64,000 nucleotides of DNA from Scytonema hofmannii PCC 7110 (GCF_000346485.2 NZ_KQ976354.1:7916221-7980220); one strand, 5' to 3'; shown: positions 36,333 through 46,022, counted from the first letter of the stretch. Numbers and translations are program-made. The notes: a model not told the origin generated them from the letters alone.

Positions 36333-36998
36333 TTATGAAATTTTACTCCCCCGCTCCCCTTGACAGGGTGCATTGGAGTATCCAGAGCGAAATGCTCGCA
36401 CGCTTTGAGCTTCTAGGTTATACTGGTGTCGCCAAACACTACCAGTATCATTTCCCATAACATGAATCGAGACTGATGGGGTAAAGACTGTTGTGGCTTT
36501 CACAGAGTGGATATCTTGGTCGGGAGGTAAGATGTGATAGACACGACCTTTTTTAACCTGATAAACATCAATCATCTCTAGTTGGGCATGTCCTTCTAAT
36601 TCGCCGCTATCCACGCGACGGTAAACAGTTTCCTCTTGTCCACCTTTGTATAAACCCACCAATCCCCAAGATAGATGATCGTGGATAGGAGTTGTTGAAC
36701 CTGGGGGAATCACCAAACTGAAGATGGTGAGCGATCGGTCTTTTGCCCTATACAATAACCATTGACCAATACTACTTCCCATAACGCTATCAGAATTTGG
36801 TTGTGCAAACCGCTCAGGTAACCAACCTTCTTGTTTTAGAAGTTGGGAAAAATAAGGTTCTAGGGTAGTGAGAGTTTCAGCACGATCGCGAGTCGTGGAA
36901 ACAATTTTTTGAACTATGCTGACAAAAGAGCGCAGTTCAGAGCTATCAACAAACCATTGGTCTACTTCTAGAGGTTCAAGAGTGGTAGTGTGAGTCAT
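36333..36998 (-). CDS. Cysteine dioxygenase-like cupin thiol dioxygenase
   Basis: This 221-residue cupin has Fe-binding His in PIHDHLSWGLVGLYKG (His106, His108) and DIHSV (His164), as in cysteine dioxygenase and 3-mercaptopropionate dioxygenase. These convert a thiol to a sulfinate with O2. Lying between ssuD and a sulfonate binding protein, it probably oxidises a thiol arising in organosulfur use. The exact thiol is not evident. Confidence 0.83.
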   Translation of the reverse strand: MTHTTTLEPLEVDQWFVDSSELRSFVSIVQKIVSTTRDRAETLTTLEPYFSQLLKQEGWLPERFAQPNSDSVMGSSIGQWLLYRAKDRSLTIFSLVIPPGSTTPIHDHLSWGLVGLYKGGQEETVYRRVDSGELEGHAQLEMIDVYQVKKGRVYHILPPDQDIHSVKATTVFTPSVSIHVMGNDTGSVWRHQYNLEAQSVRAFRSGYSNAPCQGERGSKIS

Positions 36999-37033
36999 AG
37001 GAGGATGTTTGGATTATTTTGGAAAATATCAAA

Positions 37034-38143
37034 CTAAGAAACAGTTACTGTTTGTCGATCGAGACGCTGGACTAACCCTCGTACCAAGGGGATGACATCA
37101 CGACCATATGCGATGGCATCTTCTACCGGGTCAAAACCGCGAATTAATAAAGTTGTTACCCCTGCTTGATAGTAATCAAATAGTGATTCTGCCACCTGTT
37201 CTGGTGTCCCGACGAGAGCAGTCGTATTGCCATAAGCACCTGTAGCTGCTGCAATGGGAGTCCATAAACGCTTATCGTGAATTTCACTTTCTTGGGCAAA
37301 TTCTAGTAACCGCCGCGAACCAACAGATTGAGGTCTTGCTGAAGCACCAACGGGCAATTTCAACCCTGCATCTGCACGGGTTTGTTTAATTCGTGACAGA
37401 ATATAACGTGCCTTTTCCCATGCTTTTTCCTCTGTTTCACCCAAGATAGGACGTAAAGAAACACTAAATCGCAAAGGCTTTCCTATTGGTGCTGAGGCTT
37501 TCACTTCCGCTATTCGTTGTTTGATTGCAGCTAGAGGTTCTCCCCAAAAAGCGTAGACATTACTGTGCTTTGCTCCAATACCAACAGCTGCACCAGAAGC
37601 ACCACCAAAATATATTGGTATGTGGGGTTTCTGTAGCGGTTTTACCTCAGAAAAAGCGTTCTTCAGGTCGTAAAACTCACCTTTATAATCGAAGGGTGAA
37701 TCACTCATCCAAATCCGTCGCACAATTTCCAAATATTCATCTGTACGGTAATAGCGCGTATCGTGGTCTAGCCAATCTCCATCCTTTTGCTGTTCATCAT
37801 CGCTACCACCTGTAATAATATGGACAGCAATTCGACCATTGGTAAAGTGGTCAAGGGTTGCCAGTTTGCGTGCTGCTAGTGTGGGAGCTACGAAACCAGG
37901 TCGATGAGCTAGCAAAAACTCCAGTTTATCCGTAACTGAAGCAGCATAACTGACCACACTAAAACCGTCAGGTCCAGATGAACTATAGCCTACTAAAACT
38001 CTATCAAAACCTCCGTCTTCGTGAATTTTTGCAAACTTACGAACATAGTCTGGATTGACAGTCCCACCAGTGAGGGTGACAGTGGGATTTTGTAACTCTG
38101 AAGCAGGACGTGTCCCAATCATTCCAATGAATTCAACTGGCAT
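37034..38143 (-). CDS. ssuD: FMN-dependent alkanesulfonate monooxygenase
   Basis: This 369-residue LLM enzyme matches SsuD: GFDRVLVGYSSSGPDGFSV (about 46-64), LLAHRPGFVAPTLAARKLAT, FTNGRIAVHIITGGSDDEQ (about 100-118), DHDTRYYRTDEYLEIV, and GTPEQVAESLFDYYQAGV near the end. SsuD splits C1-C14 alkanesulfonates into aldehyde and sulfite with FMNH2 from a separate reductase, which is not seen here. It lies 31 bases after the ssuA-like gene. Confidence 0.92.
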   Translation of the reverse strand: MPVEFIGMIGTRPASELQNPTVTLTGGTVNPDYVRKFAKIHEDGGFDRVLVGYSSSGPDGFSVVSYAASVTDKLEFLLAHRPGFVAPTLAARKLATLDHFTNGRIAVHIITGGSDDEQQKDGDWLDHDTRYYRTDEYLEIVRRIWMSDSPFDYKGEFYDLKNAFSEVKPLQKPHIPIYFGGASGAAVGIGAKHSNVYAFWGEPLAAIKQRIAEVKASAPIGKPLRFSVSLRPILGETEEKAWEKARYILSRIKQTRADAGLKLPVGASARPQSVGSRRLLEFAQESEIHDKRLWTPIAAATGAYGNTTALVGTPEQVAESLFDYYQAGVTTLLIRGFDPVEDAIAYGRDVIPLVRGLVQRLDRQTVTVS

Positions 38144-38173
38144 AAATTTTACTCCTAGAAATTTGATTAGTCG

Positions 38174-39211
38174 TTAACCACCAAGCGGACATACAGCAGC
38201 AGTAATATCGACTCGTTGGGGAATAATCTTTTGCTCTAATAACCAGTCAGCAGTTTTTTGAAGATTAGCAATATCTTCCGCAGTGGGAAAAGTGTATGAC
38301 TCTAGACCTCGATTCTTGGTTGCTTGCTTAGCTACAGCATTAGAGACTTTAAGTTCCTTGACCATAAAATCAGCTGCAGCTGCAGTATTTTGATTTAGCC
38401 ACTCACCATCTTTACTTAAAGCAGTCAGAGCAGCTTTTACAGCAGTTGGATTTTCAGTAACAGATCCACTCCGCACAACCATAATGCCGTAGGTAGGGGC
38501 TGGATGGGTTGTAGTAATTCTTCTTGCACCATGCTCTAGTTCAGCAATGGAAACATAGGGTTCCCAGACTGCCCAAGCATCAACAGAGCTTTGGTAAAGA
38601 GCGGGTGCAGCGTCATTGGGTGACAAGTAGACGCGCTGGACTTTTTCTTTAGGGATGTTCTCTTTTTCCAAAACTTTTAATAACAAATACTCACCTGCAC
38701 CTCCTTGATTGACTGCTACTTTTTTACCAATCAAATCAGCAGGTTTACGGATAGGTGAATTTCCACGGACTAGGATGGCATTGCTTAAAGCATCTAGTTT
38801 AGGGCGCTGTATAGAGCCAATGCAAAGCGGCTGTTGAGCAGCAATTCCAGAGATGGAAGGGATATCACCACATCCACCAATATCAGCACGGTTACCATTG
38901 AGAGCTTGAAGAAGTGTAGCACAACGGTCAAATGGGCCACTCCATTCGACTTTGATATTTTGAGCCACTAGCTCGCGTTCTAATTCTCCACGCTGACGTG
39001 CGATCGGGATAATCCCTCCTTTTTGATAACCCAACCGAATCACGTTATTTTTTTCTTGAGTTTGACTGCTAACTGGTTTGGTAGAAGAATTTGCAGATTG
39101 ATCGGCACCATTCACAGCAGTTTGGGTACAACCAGATGCTATGAAGCTGATACAAAAAATTGTAATTAACAAGCTGCTGTGCTGAAAGCGGCACTGTTGC
39201 AAAGGAATCAT
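38174..39211 (-). CDS. ssuA: Aliphatic sulfonate-binding lipoprotein, SsuA-like
   Basis: From ATG 39211 the product is about 345 residues with a lipoprotein signal (SLLITIFCISFIASGC). VIRLGYQKGGIIPIARQRG, GPFDRCATLLQALNGNRADIGG and PADLIGKKVAVNQGGAGEYL give the SsuA/NitT-TauT pattern. The frame is open upstream but that part lacks homology and follows no better ribosome site. First gene of the minus-strand set with ssuD. Confidence 0.88.
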   Translation of the reverse strand: MIPLQQCRFQHSSLLITIFCISFIASGCTQTAVNGADQSANSSTKPVSSQTQEKNNVIRLGYQKGGIIPIARQRGELERELVAQNIKVEWSGPFDRCATLLQALNGNRADIGGCGDIPSISGIAAQQPLCIGSIQRPKLDALSNAILVRGNSPIRKPADLIGKKVAVNQGGAGEYLLLKVLEKENIPKEKVQRVYLSPNDAAPALYQSSVDAWAVWEPYVSIAELEHGARRITTTHPAPTYGIMVVRSGSVTENPTAVKAALTALSKDGEWLNQNTAAAADFMVKELKVSNAVAKQATKNRGLESYTFPTAEDIANLQKTADWLLEQKIIPQRVDITAAVCPLGG

Positions 39212-39823
39212 GTAAAAATCCGGCATAAAGTATGCACTCAGTGATACTCCTACACAACTGCCGCGCAGTAAGTGTAGGCTTCTGGCAGATTTTATCTTTC
39301 CAGAACTTCCTTCCCAGTACTCCAACTGTTTCCCGGTACGGCTGTTTAAGGTCAGGTACGTATCCTGCCCGACCCTTGAATGACAAGCAAACAAGATTAC
39401 CTACATTCCTTGAAGATTTTACATACCGGAGGCTGTAGTCAGCATATAGCGTATTAAGACCGCACTTCCCGGTAAAACCCCCTATCTTCAGTTGTCAAGG
39501 TGCAGTATGTGGTTAGCAATTTAAGCTTTACCATCACCCTTTTATCCGAAGGAAGAAGTTTGAAGGAAGGACCGAAGTTGGAATTTCTATGCCGAAGACG
39601 GCACGCTTCGCGAACAAACTTCTTTCTATAGGGGTTTAAAACCCCATCCCCTTAGGGTTGCCCGTTCTTATCTTGAGTCTGAATCCCCATCTCAAAACAA
39701 AACTTCTTCCTTCTTTCTTCTTTCTTCTTCCTTCGTTCAAGTTAACATTGCGGGGAAGACGTTGACTACCCGTTATGAAAGAATCAAGATTAAACTTAAG
39801 AATATCAACAAGGGAGATTAAAT
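39212..39823. other. Intergenic region with hairpins and repeats
   Basis: Near 39244-39273 CCTACAC, CTGC and their complements GCAG, GTGTAGG can form a hairpin in the leader of the sulfonate operon. A dispersed GC-rich repeat (GGCACGCTTCGCGAAC) lies at about 39590-39616, and GTTTAAAACCCC lies near 39636. No gene is supported; the translated frames show no family. Confidence 0.5.
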
Positions 39824-39979
39824 AAGCTGAGATTATATGCAGCAAGTAAGGATAAAACAATCACTTCCATGGTTGAGGACTGGATTGACCGTCTCCCCAA
39901 TACAGAAATTGGCAATCAGGTTGCTGTCTCCACTCCCGCGTCCATCTACGATGAACATAGGTCGGGAGACGCAACCTGA
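39824..39979 (+). pseudogene. Small ribbon-helix-helix-like protein remnant without start codon
   Basis: The frame KLRLYAASKDKTITSMVEDW, then IDRLPNTEIGNQVAVSTP, reads like a short CopG/Arc-type DNA-binding protein and ends at TGA 39979. A GGGAG signal is 6-10 bases upstream, but no ATG, GTG or TTG lies at the expected place (reads AATAAG), as if a few bases were lost. It overlaps a long palindrome. Its class is like the small genes paired with the two TnpB loci, but no tnpB is next to it. Confidence 0.4.
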
Positions 39980-39984
39980 TTGCC
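39911..39984. repeat. Long palindrome
   Basis: GGCAATCAGGTTGCTGTCTCC (39911-39931) pairs with GGGAGACGCAACCTGATTGCC's inner 20 bases (39964-39984), with one bulged T. The spacer is about 32 bases. Confidence 0.7.
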
Positions 39985-39999
39985 CCAAAATTCATCTCA

Positions 40000-40024
40000 T
40001 CACTCGTCCTTGCGGACTGAGTGA
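40000..40024 (+). terminator. Stem-loop with TTGC tetraloop
   Basis: TCACTCGTCC-TTGC-GGACTGAGTGA folds into a 10-pair stem with one bulged T. It is followed by GGCTTCTTTTGG. It may be a terminator or part of a lost mobile-element end. Confidence 0.5.
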
Positions 40025-40108
40025 GAGGCTTCTTTTGGTTTTAGCTAAGTTTTGAGTTGGTTAATTAAATTCAAAATTTAAAATTCACGCATCCAATCGA
40101 ACTAAGTC

Positions 40109-40444
40109 CTATAGCCACTCTCCTACACTACCAATATCAACTTTACCTGCATTCATCGCTTCTATCAGTTGTGGTCCCGCAGGGAATGGCCCCACCCAAT
40201 TCACCGTTACACCTAATGCTTTGAAACGTGGTTCTACAACTTTTCTGGCTTTGACTATATCCCCAGAAGTTTGATATGCCAAGTTAATGATTTTTGATTG
40301 AAACGTTCCAGGTTTTGTTTGTGCTTGGGTGGTTTGAATTTGACTACCAAAGAAAGATGTTGATAGTGTAAAAATTCCTAACACTGAATATTGTATAACT
40401 TGTTTTAATACAGCACGGCGTTGTGGAAAGAATAGTCTTTTCAT
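40109..40444 (-). pseudogene. N-terminal part of a sulfonate-type binding protein
   Basis: The 111-residue frame has a signal peptide (SVLGIFTLSTSFFGSQIQTT) then IINLAYQTSGDIVKARKVVE and GPQLIEAMNAGKVDIGSVGE, the first third of a SsuA-like protein. The frame stops just where the family normally continues with substrate contacts, so it is a truncated gene. Confidence 0.82.
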
Positions 40445-41152
40445 AACTTTTTAGCTTGACTTGATCCAATTAAGTAGCGTCAACTTTGTTATTTGGCAAA
40501 AATTCTAATTCTGGGACAAAAACTTTTTAATCAGCGCTAATTTTGCGGAGATTTAAAAAGTTTAAATTAGGAATACTATCAGGATTTTAACCTTTGCGAT
40601 CGCATTTCCAGAAAATGGATCGAGCTAAGATTAAATTCCTAAAAAGTTCTTACTTCCTTGGGAAATTTTGAGATTATCAGCTATCAATTTTCTGCCTTTT
40701 TCACCTCTATTACCATAAATTAGAGTTTCTTATTTTAAAATTTTGTAAAATCGACTGATTTACCGTATTTTTGTCTTATAAAAGATTTTTCCACAATTCA
40801 ATGCAAAATGCAAGTAGTTAGCAGAATACTTCTTACTCCTGTTCCGCCCGAAGATTACCTATTTAAATGAACCGCAAAGACGCAAAGGACACAAAGAAAG
40901 AAGAGAAGAAAATCGGTAATCTTGTAGCGAGAAGGGAGTAGTTCTGTATAGATGCCAAGAATGAACTTAATTACTAAAGGAGTTGCTTTGTTTGAAGGAT
41001 TGTACACTGCTTTTTCTCAAAAGCAGTCGCAATAAAAAAATTTCATCCCCACTTAGGAAAATCCTTATTTCCTATTCCCTACTCCCCACTCCCTACTCCC
41101 TATTTTCAAGTTTCGCAGAGTGGAGTTAGATCGTTAAGGTACTTTATCGATG
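40445..41152. other. Intergenic region with dispersed repeats
   Basis: AACCGCAAAGACGCAAAGGA at 40869-40888 is a dispersed repeat also found, inverted, at about 49226-49252. CCCTACTCCC-type tandem repeats lie at about 41079-41102. No gene is supported. Confidence 0.6.
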
Positions 41153-41998
41153 TTAGGCTGCTCGACCAATTTCTGTAGCTTCAGGAATTTCAATTAACTC
41201 CCCAGTTTTGACATCGTAGAGATAGCCATAGATAGGGATATCGCGGGGTACTAATGGGTGAAATCGAATCCTTCTGACATCTATAGCAACGCTTGTTACC
41301 TGGTCGTTAATAGTTAACCAGTTAATGAATTCTCCCTCCGTCGATCCCGGTCTCTGTCCAACATCACGAAAGCCATTCTCATCCAGAACTGCAGTTGTAA
41401 GACTATTAGATAACAACTTACGTATAACTTGGTCTGTAAAAAATTCCATACCACAATTAGTATGGTGAATAACAAACCACTCCTTAGTGCCAAGTAGCTT
41501 GTAAGAGATTACTAAAGAGCGAATAGCATCATCACTAGCACGTCCGCCTGCATTACGAATTACGTGGGCATCTCCTTCAGATAGTCCAGCATATTTGGCA
41601 GGGTCGAGTCGAGCGTCCATACAGGTGAGAATAGCAAATCTACGACCAGGAGGCAAGGGAAGGTTACTTTTATCACCAAAGTTTTTAACGTAAGTTTGGT
41701 TAGCTGATAGGACTTCTTGTAAAATTTGACTTCCTCCATTGCGCTCCCCAGTATTTTGTGCATAGGCAATGTCTCCTCTCTTCGTGGAAGAACGTACAGG
41801 AGACATCATCGCCGTAGCAACACTAGTGGCTACAGCCGTCACTACACCAGCACGACCAAGAAATGAGCGTCTACCAAAGTTACTTATGCATAAGGACATA
41901 CGACTTCTTTTGGCAGTCACTGTTTTAGGATTTGTCATTTTCCTTTGTGCTTGTGTGTCTTTGGAAGAATCCTGATAAGAATCGGGGTCTGATTGCAT
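41153..41998 (-). CDS. Beta-carbonic anhydrase with Tat signal
   Basis: This 281-residue beta-class carbonic anhydrase has Zn ligands Cys126, His179 and Cys182 with the Asp128-Arg130 dyad (CMDARLD; HHTNCGM). A twin-arginine signal [12 protein letters not shown] (Arg43-Arg44) with a hydrophobic stretch predicts export to the periplasm. It interconverts CO2 and bicarbonate. The long start before the signal suggests a later Met (for example residue 34) could be used. Single gene between sulfonate loci. Confidence 0.9.
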   Translation of the reverse strand: MQSDPDSYQDSSKDTQAQRKMTNPKTVTAKRSRMSLCISNFGRRSFLGRAGVVTAVATSVATAMMSPVRSSTKRGDIAYAQNTGERNGGSQILQEVLSANQTYVKNFGDKSNLPLPPGRRFAILTCMDARLDPAKYAGLSEGDAHVIRNAGGRASDDAIRSLVISYKLLGTKEWFVIHHTNCGMEFFTDQVIRKLLSNSLTTAVLDENGFRDVGQRPGSTEGEFINWLTINDQVTSVAIDVRRIRFHPLVPRDIPIYGYLYDVKTGELIEIPEATEIGRAA

Positions 41999-42421
41999 TT
42001 TTCTATGGCTCCTGATTTACAAAGTGACATTCAGCAGTGCTAATCATTAATTGCAAACTATTTTCCATGCCTTGAGAAAACGGCTCACTCAAGCGACAAA
42101 AAAGCTAGTTACATATATATAAGCTGGACAGGCATCTATCCAAACTTCATTTTTATAATACTAACTACTGTTAGCTTATAGTTTAACCGTATTTTAATGC
42201 CTCAGTGAAAGTCTCTCATACTTACGTATGAAAAGCAAGAAAATATGTATAATTTTTGAGTGGATCGAAGTGAGTTTACAAAGTTTTGCTTTTCTTTTTT
42301 AGCTGTGCAGCTTGAATCTATCAATTAAATACGGTAAATTAATCGGATTATAGTAATATATGTAAATGTAGAGGTTGTTTATTCCTAGCGGTCATTTAAC
42401 AAATTAGGAGAACCAGCAACC

Positions 42422-44020
42422 GTGAGTGCTTATAATTCAAAGCTAGCATCTACCATCGGTTCGCATTCAGATTTGGAGGCAGACGTCCTCGTTATTGGAG
42501 GTGGACCAGCAGGCACTTGGGCAGCATGGAGTGCTGCAACTCAAGGAGCGAAAGTTATTCTTGCAGATAAGGGTTACTGTGGGACTAGTGGAGCTACGGC
42601 AGCAGCTGGTACAACAGTTTGGTATATTTCAAATCCTGACAACCGCGAGGCAGAATTGTCTAAACGAGAAACTCTCGGCGGATTTCTGAGCGATCGCGAT
42701 TGGATGAACCGTGTCTTAGATCGAGCGAGACTTAATCTCAATCGGTTGGTAGAGTGGGGTTATCCTTTTTCTAGAGATGATAACGGAGATCTCTATCTTT
42801 CTTCCCTGCATCAAGGTGCGGAGTATATGCGGTTGATGCGAAAACAAGTGAAAAAGGTAGGCGTAAAAATCCTCGACCACAGCCCCGCATTGGAATTGTT
42901 AGTGGATGCAGACGGTGCTGTAGCAGGGGCAAAAGGGATGAATCGGCAAACAGGGGAGCACTGGACAATCCGAGCAGCAGCTGTCATTCTTGCGACTGGG
43001 GGATGCGCTTTCCTCAGCAAAGCCTTAGGATGCAATGTCCTCACAGGGGATGGGTATCTTATGGCAGCTGAAGTTGGCGCTCAACTATCAGGCATGGAGT
43101 TTTCTAATGCTTACGCCCTAACTCCTGCTTTTGCTTCCGTTACTAAAGGTGCATATTATCGCTATGCTACTTTTACCTATGAAGATGGAACTGTCATTGA
43201 GGGAAAAGATCGCCGAGATATTGCCCGTATATTACTAACCCAACCCGTTTATGCTTGTATCGATAAAGCAAATGAAGAAGAAAAAAGTTGGATGCGAACG
43301 ATTCAACATAATTTCTTCTTACCTTTTGAGCGAGTTGGGATCGATCCCTTTACCCAAAGATTTCCTATAACATTACGTTTCGAGGGAACCGTGCGGGGTA
43401 CAGGTGGATTGCGAATTGTTGATGAAACGTGTGCCACATCTGTTCCCGGTCTTTATGCTGTTGGAGATGCTGCAACACGAGAACTCATTTGTGGTGGTGC
43501 TTCAGGCGGTGGTAGCCCTAATGCAGCCTGGGCAAGTGCTTCTGGTGATTGGGCAGGTGAAGCCGCTGCTCTCTATGCCCGTCAAATAGGGAGCCAAGCG
43601 AACAAGCGATCGCTACAGAGAATTGATGGAGCCACACTTCGTCCTAGCAACAATATTTTTGAGCCAACAGATATAATTCGTGCAGTGCAAGCAGAAGTTG
43701 TTCCATACGATCGCAATCTATTTCGTACAGAACAAGGTTTATCAGAATCCCTCAAGCGACTGCACGAGTTGTGGAATGAAATTCGCAATGCATCAGTGAA
43801 ATCAGACCAGCAAACAATCCAAGCGAGAGAAACTGCTGCAATGGTTGCAACAGCGAGATGGATGTATGCCACTGCGCTAAAACGAAAAGAATCTCGCGGT
43901 ATGCACAAACATGAAGACTATTCCCAAACCGATGCAAAACAAAAACACCGTTTGCTTAGTGGTGGACTAGATAGCGTTTGGGTCAAACCAGAAAAAAAGG
44001 GAATAGGGAGTAGGGAGTAG
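42422..44020 (+). CDS. AprA/fumarate reductase-type flavoprotein
   Basis: This 532-residue protein (GTG start after AGGAG) has an FAD motif VLVIGGGPAG (about 22-31), GYCGTSGATAAAGTT (about 51-65), RAAAVILATGGCAFLSKALG (about 185) and GLYAVGDAATRELICGGASG near 345. The fold is that of succinate dehydrogenase/fumarate reductase and adenylylsulfate reductase alpha subunits. The two-cluster ferredoxin that follows strengthens an AprAB-like reading. AprAB interconverts APS with sulfite plus AMP. A role in handling sulfite from desulfonation is inferred. Confidence 0.8.
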   Translation: MSAYNSKLASTIGSHSDLEADVLVIGGGPAGTWAAWSAATQGAKVILADKGYCGTSGATAAAGTTVWYISNPDNREAELSKRETLGGFLSDRDWMNRVLDRARLNLNRLVEWGYPFSRDDNGDLYLSSLHQGAEYMRLMRKQVKKVGVKILDHSPALELLVDADGAVAGAKGMNRQTGEHWTIRAAAVILATGGCAFLSKALGCNVLTGDGYLMAAEVGAQLSGMEFSNAYALTPAFASVTKGAYYRYATFTYEDGTVIEGKDRRDIARILLTQPVYACIDKANEEEKSWMRTIQHNFFLPFERVGIDPFTQRFPITLRFEGTVRGTGGLRIVDETCATSVPGLYAVGDAATRELICGGASGGGSPNAAWASASGDWAGEAAALYARQIGSQANKRSLQRIDGATLRPSNNIFEPTDIIRAVQAEVVPYDRNLFRTEQGLSESLKRLHELWNEIRNASVKSDQQTIQARETAAMVATARWMYATALKRKESRGMHKHEDYSQTDAKQKHRLLSGGLDSVWVKPEKKGIGSRE

Positions 44021-44105
44021 GGAGTAGAGAATGTTATTTTTACAAAATCCAAAATCTAAAATCCAATTAATCCAAAATCCAAAATCTAAAATCCAAAATC
44101 CCATA
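44008..44105. repeat. GGGAGTA and AATCCAAAATC tandem repeats
   Basis: GGGAGTAGGGAGTAGGGAGTAG is followed by about eight degenerate copies of AATCCAAAATC. They fill the gap between the flavoprotein and ferredoxin genes. A further GGGAGTAGGGAGT block lies at 44434-44464. Confidence 0.85.
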
Positions 44106-44435
44106 ATGATTGAATTAGTCAGTGAATCTCGTTGCATTCAATGTAATATTTGTGTAACTGTTTGTCCAACAAACGTCTTTGACAAAGTATCTAATGCTCC
44201 TCCTACAATTGCTCGGAAAAGCGATTGTCAAACCTGTTATATTTGTGAATTGTATTGCCCAGTTGATGCTTTATTTGTTGCTCCTCAAGCTGATGAATCT
44301 GTTGCAGTTGACGAGGAATGTTTAGTAGATTCGGGATTACTTGGAACTTACCGCAAAAAGTTAGGATGGGGACGAGGAAGGACTCCATCTGCTCAAAGAG
44401 AACAGTCTGCTAAATTCTTCAAATATTCTCCATAG
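44106..44435 (+). CDS. Two-[4Fe-4S] ferredoxin, AprB-like
   Basis: From ATG 44106 the protein is 109 residues. Two full cluster motifs are seen: Cys10, 13, 16, 20 (CIQCNICVTVCP) and Cys41, 44, 47, 51 (CQTCYICELYCP). The tail beyond residue 60 is not ferredoxin-like, as in AprB beta subunits. An upstream in-frame ATG would only translate the tandem repeat. No clear ribosome site. Likely electron partner of the preceding flavoprotein. Confidence 0.85.
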   Translation: MIELVSESRCIQCNICVTVCPTNVFDKVSNAPPTIARKSDCQTCYICELYCPVDALFVAPQADESVAVDEECLVDSGLLGTYRKKLGWGRGRTPSAQREQSAKFFKYSP

Positions 44436-44533
44436 GGAGTAGGGAGTGGGGAGTAGGGAGTGGGGGAAAGGTTTTTCATGCATCCTAGTGTATGCAGTTC
44501 ACGTTCACAATTTTTTTATAGGAGAAGGGAACA

Positions 44534-45754
44534 ATGCCAGTTCAAGAAACAATATCCACTTGGGATCGATTGTTAGAAATTTCTCGAAAAAATACTCCGG
44601 CTCGACGGGTACGCAGACCGGGACAATCGCCTTCTACATCTCCCATTCCCAGTGGTCTTCACAAACTAAATTCTGATACACCACCAGTACTGCTTTACCG
44701 CGATACCAATTCTTGGTGTCCTTTTTGCGAACGAGTTTGGTTTGCCTTAGAAGAAAAGGAAATCCCCTTTGAAACAGAATTTATCGATTTGAGTAACAAG
44801 CCCAAGTGGTATACCGATCTCGTTCCCACAACACTTGTTCCGGCTGCAAAAATTGAAGGCAAATTAGTTTATGAATCTAAAGATATTCTCTTAGCTTTGG
44901 AAGAGCGATTTAGTAGTCCGCCTCTGCTTCCTGAAGATCCAGAAGAAAATGCTGTGGCGAGACAGTTAATAGAGAATGCTGAAACAAGTGGTTTTTTGGG
45001 TGCTGCTTACAAATTTTTAAGACACCAAACTTCGGATGCGGCTGAGTTAGCCAATTTTCAAACAGACTTGGAAGCTAAATTAGACGAACTTGAAGAAAGC
45101 TTGGGAAGATATCCAGGTCTTTATTTTGTTTCAACGTTTAGTTTGGTAGATATTATGTACAGCCCACATTTGGATCGATTGGCTGCTAATTTACCAGTAT
45201 ACCGAGGATATCATATCAAGGGAAATGAACGCTTCCCTCGACTCAATGCTTGGTTTGAGGCAATTAAACAACGTCCTGCTTATCACCGAGTCAAATCGGA
45301 CAGTACAACCAACAATTTACTTTTGCGTCGCCGATTCGGTTTGCAACCAGTTGGAAATCCATTGCCTCTAGATATAACAGACAGCGAAACACTTCATTAT
45401 CGAGCAGAAGCTGCTGAACGACTGAGTGATAACCGGGAAGTTGCGATCGCAGATATTGTGAAAAACTCTGGAGTACAAGCATTAGCAGCAGATGGAGATA
45501 TTACAGGAGTGAAAGAAGCAGTTGAGTGGCATCTTAAACTGTTAGCAGAGTATCTCCTTCATGGAAAAGACTTACCTTTACTAGGTGGAAGGACAGGAGG
45601 GAAAGAAAATACCACCGATCCGACTGTAGCAGCCGTCGGAGCTATTACACTTGCCTATGTGAGAAATCGCATTTGTGCTCCTCGTGATATGAGTGCGGGT
45701 GCTGCTACGGCATTTCGAGCAGCAGCTGATAAAGTCTTAGCATCACTTTATTGA
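44534..45754 (+). CDS. Glutathione S-transferase-like protein
   Basis: This 406-residue protein (AGGAGAAGG site) has a thioredoxin-fold GST N-domain with SWCPFCERVWFALEE (Cys62, Cys65), VPAAKIEGKLVYESKDILLA and a helical C-domain (LYFVSTFSLVDIMYSPHLDR). The C-terminal 150 residues (LPLLGGRTGG, FRAAADKVLASLY) extend beyond a normal GST of about 220 residues. A WCPFC motif suits glutathionyl-transfer or reductase chemistry. Probably works on thiol intermediates in this cluster. Confidence 0.82.
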   Translation: MPVQETISTWDRLLEISRKNTPARRVRRPGQSPSTSPIPSGLHKLNSDTPPVLLYRDTNSWCPFCERVWFALEEKEIPFETEFIDLSNKPKWYTDLVPTTLVPAAKIEGKLVYESKDILLALEERFSSPPLLPEDPEENAVARQLIENAETSGFLGAAYKFLRHQTSDAAELANFQTDLEAKLDELEESLGRYPGLYFVSTFSLVDIMYSPHLDRLAANLPVYRGYHIKGNERFPRLNAWFEAIKQRPAYHRVKSDSTTNNLLLRRRFGLQPVGNPLPLDITDSETLHYRAEAAERLSDNREVAIADIVKNSGVQALAADGDITGVKEAVEWHLKLLAEYLLHGKDLPLLGGRTGGKENTTDPTVAAVGAITLAYVRNRICAPRDMSAGAATAFRAAADKVLASLY

Positions 45755-45756
45755 CA

Positions 45757-45900
45757 AAATTACCCCCCTTAATCCCCCCTTGGAAAGGGGGCAAACTAGA
45801 TTTCCGGTTCCCTCCCCTTTACAAGAAAAGGGGGGAAATTAAATTTCCGGTTCCCTCCCCTTTACAAGGGGAGGGTTAGGGTGGGGTAAAACATAAGCTC
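45757..45900. repeat. G/C-tract repeats downstream of the GST gene
   Basis: CCCCCTTGGAAAGGGGG forms a hairpin; TTTCCGGTTCCCTCCCCTTT occurs twice, about 50 bases apart, followed by GGGGAGGGTTAGGGTGGGG. Likely dispersed repeats that may also terminate transcription. Confidence 0.7.
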
Positions 45901-46022
45901 AAATCCAAGGTTCGGATTAGAGTGGGGTAAATATTTAATAAACTTGACTAAATCAACAGATTTATCGGAGAATAACACCATCATTAGTTAGCAAATCTAA
46001 CAGTTTGAGTTTCATCTAAAAA

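Noticed and set aside
39230-39430. Possible group II intron or riboswitch upstream of the sulfonate operon
   Set aside because: A hairpin is visible, but no intron domain V, reverse transcriptase or known riboswitch core could be found.
43582-43908. Minus-strand frames inside the AprA-like gene
   Set aside because: They mirror the coding strand of a well supported gene and show no family features.
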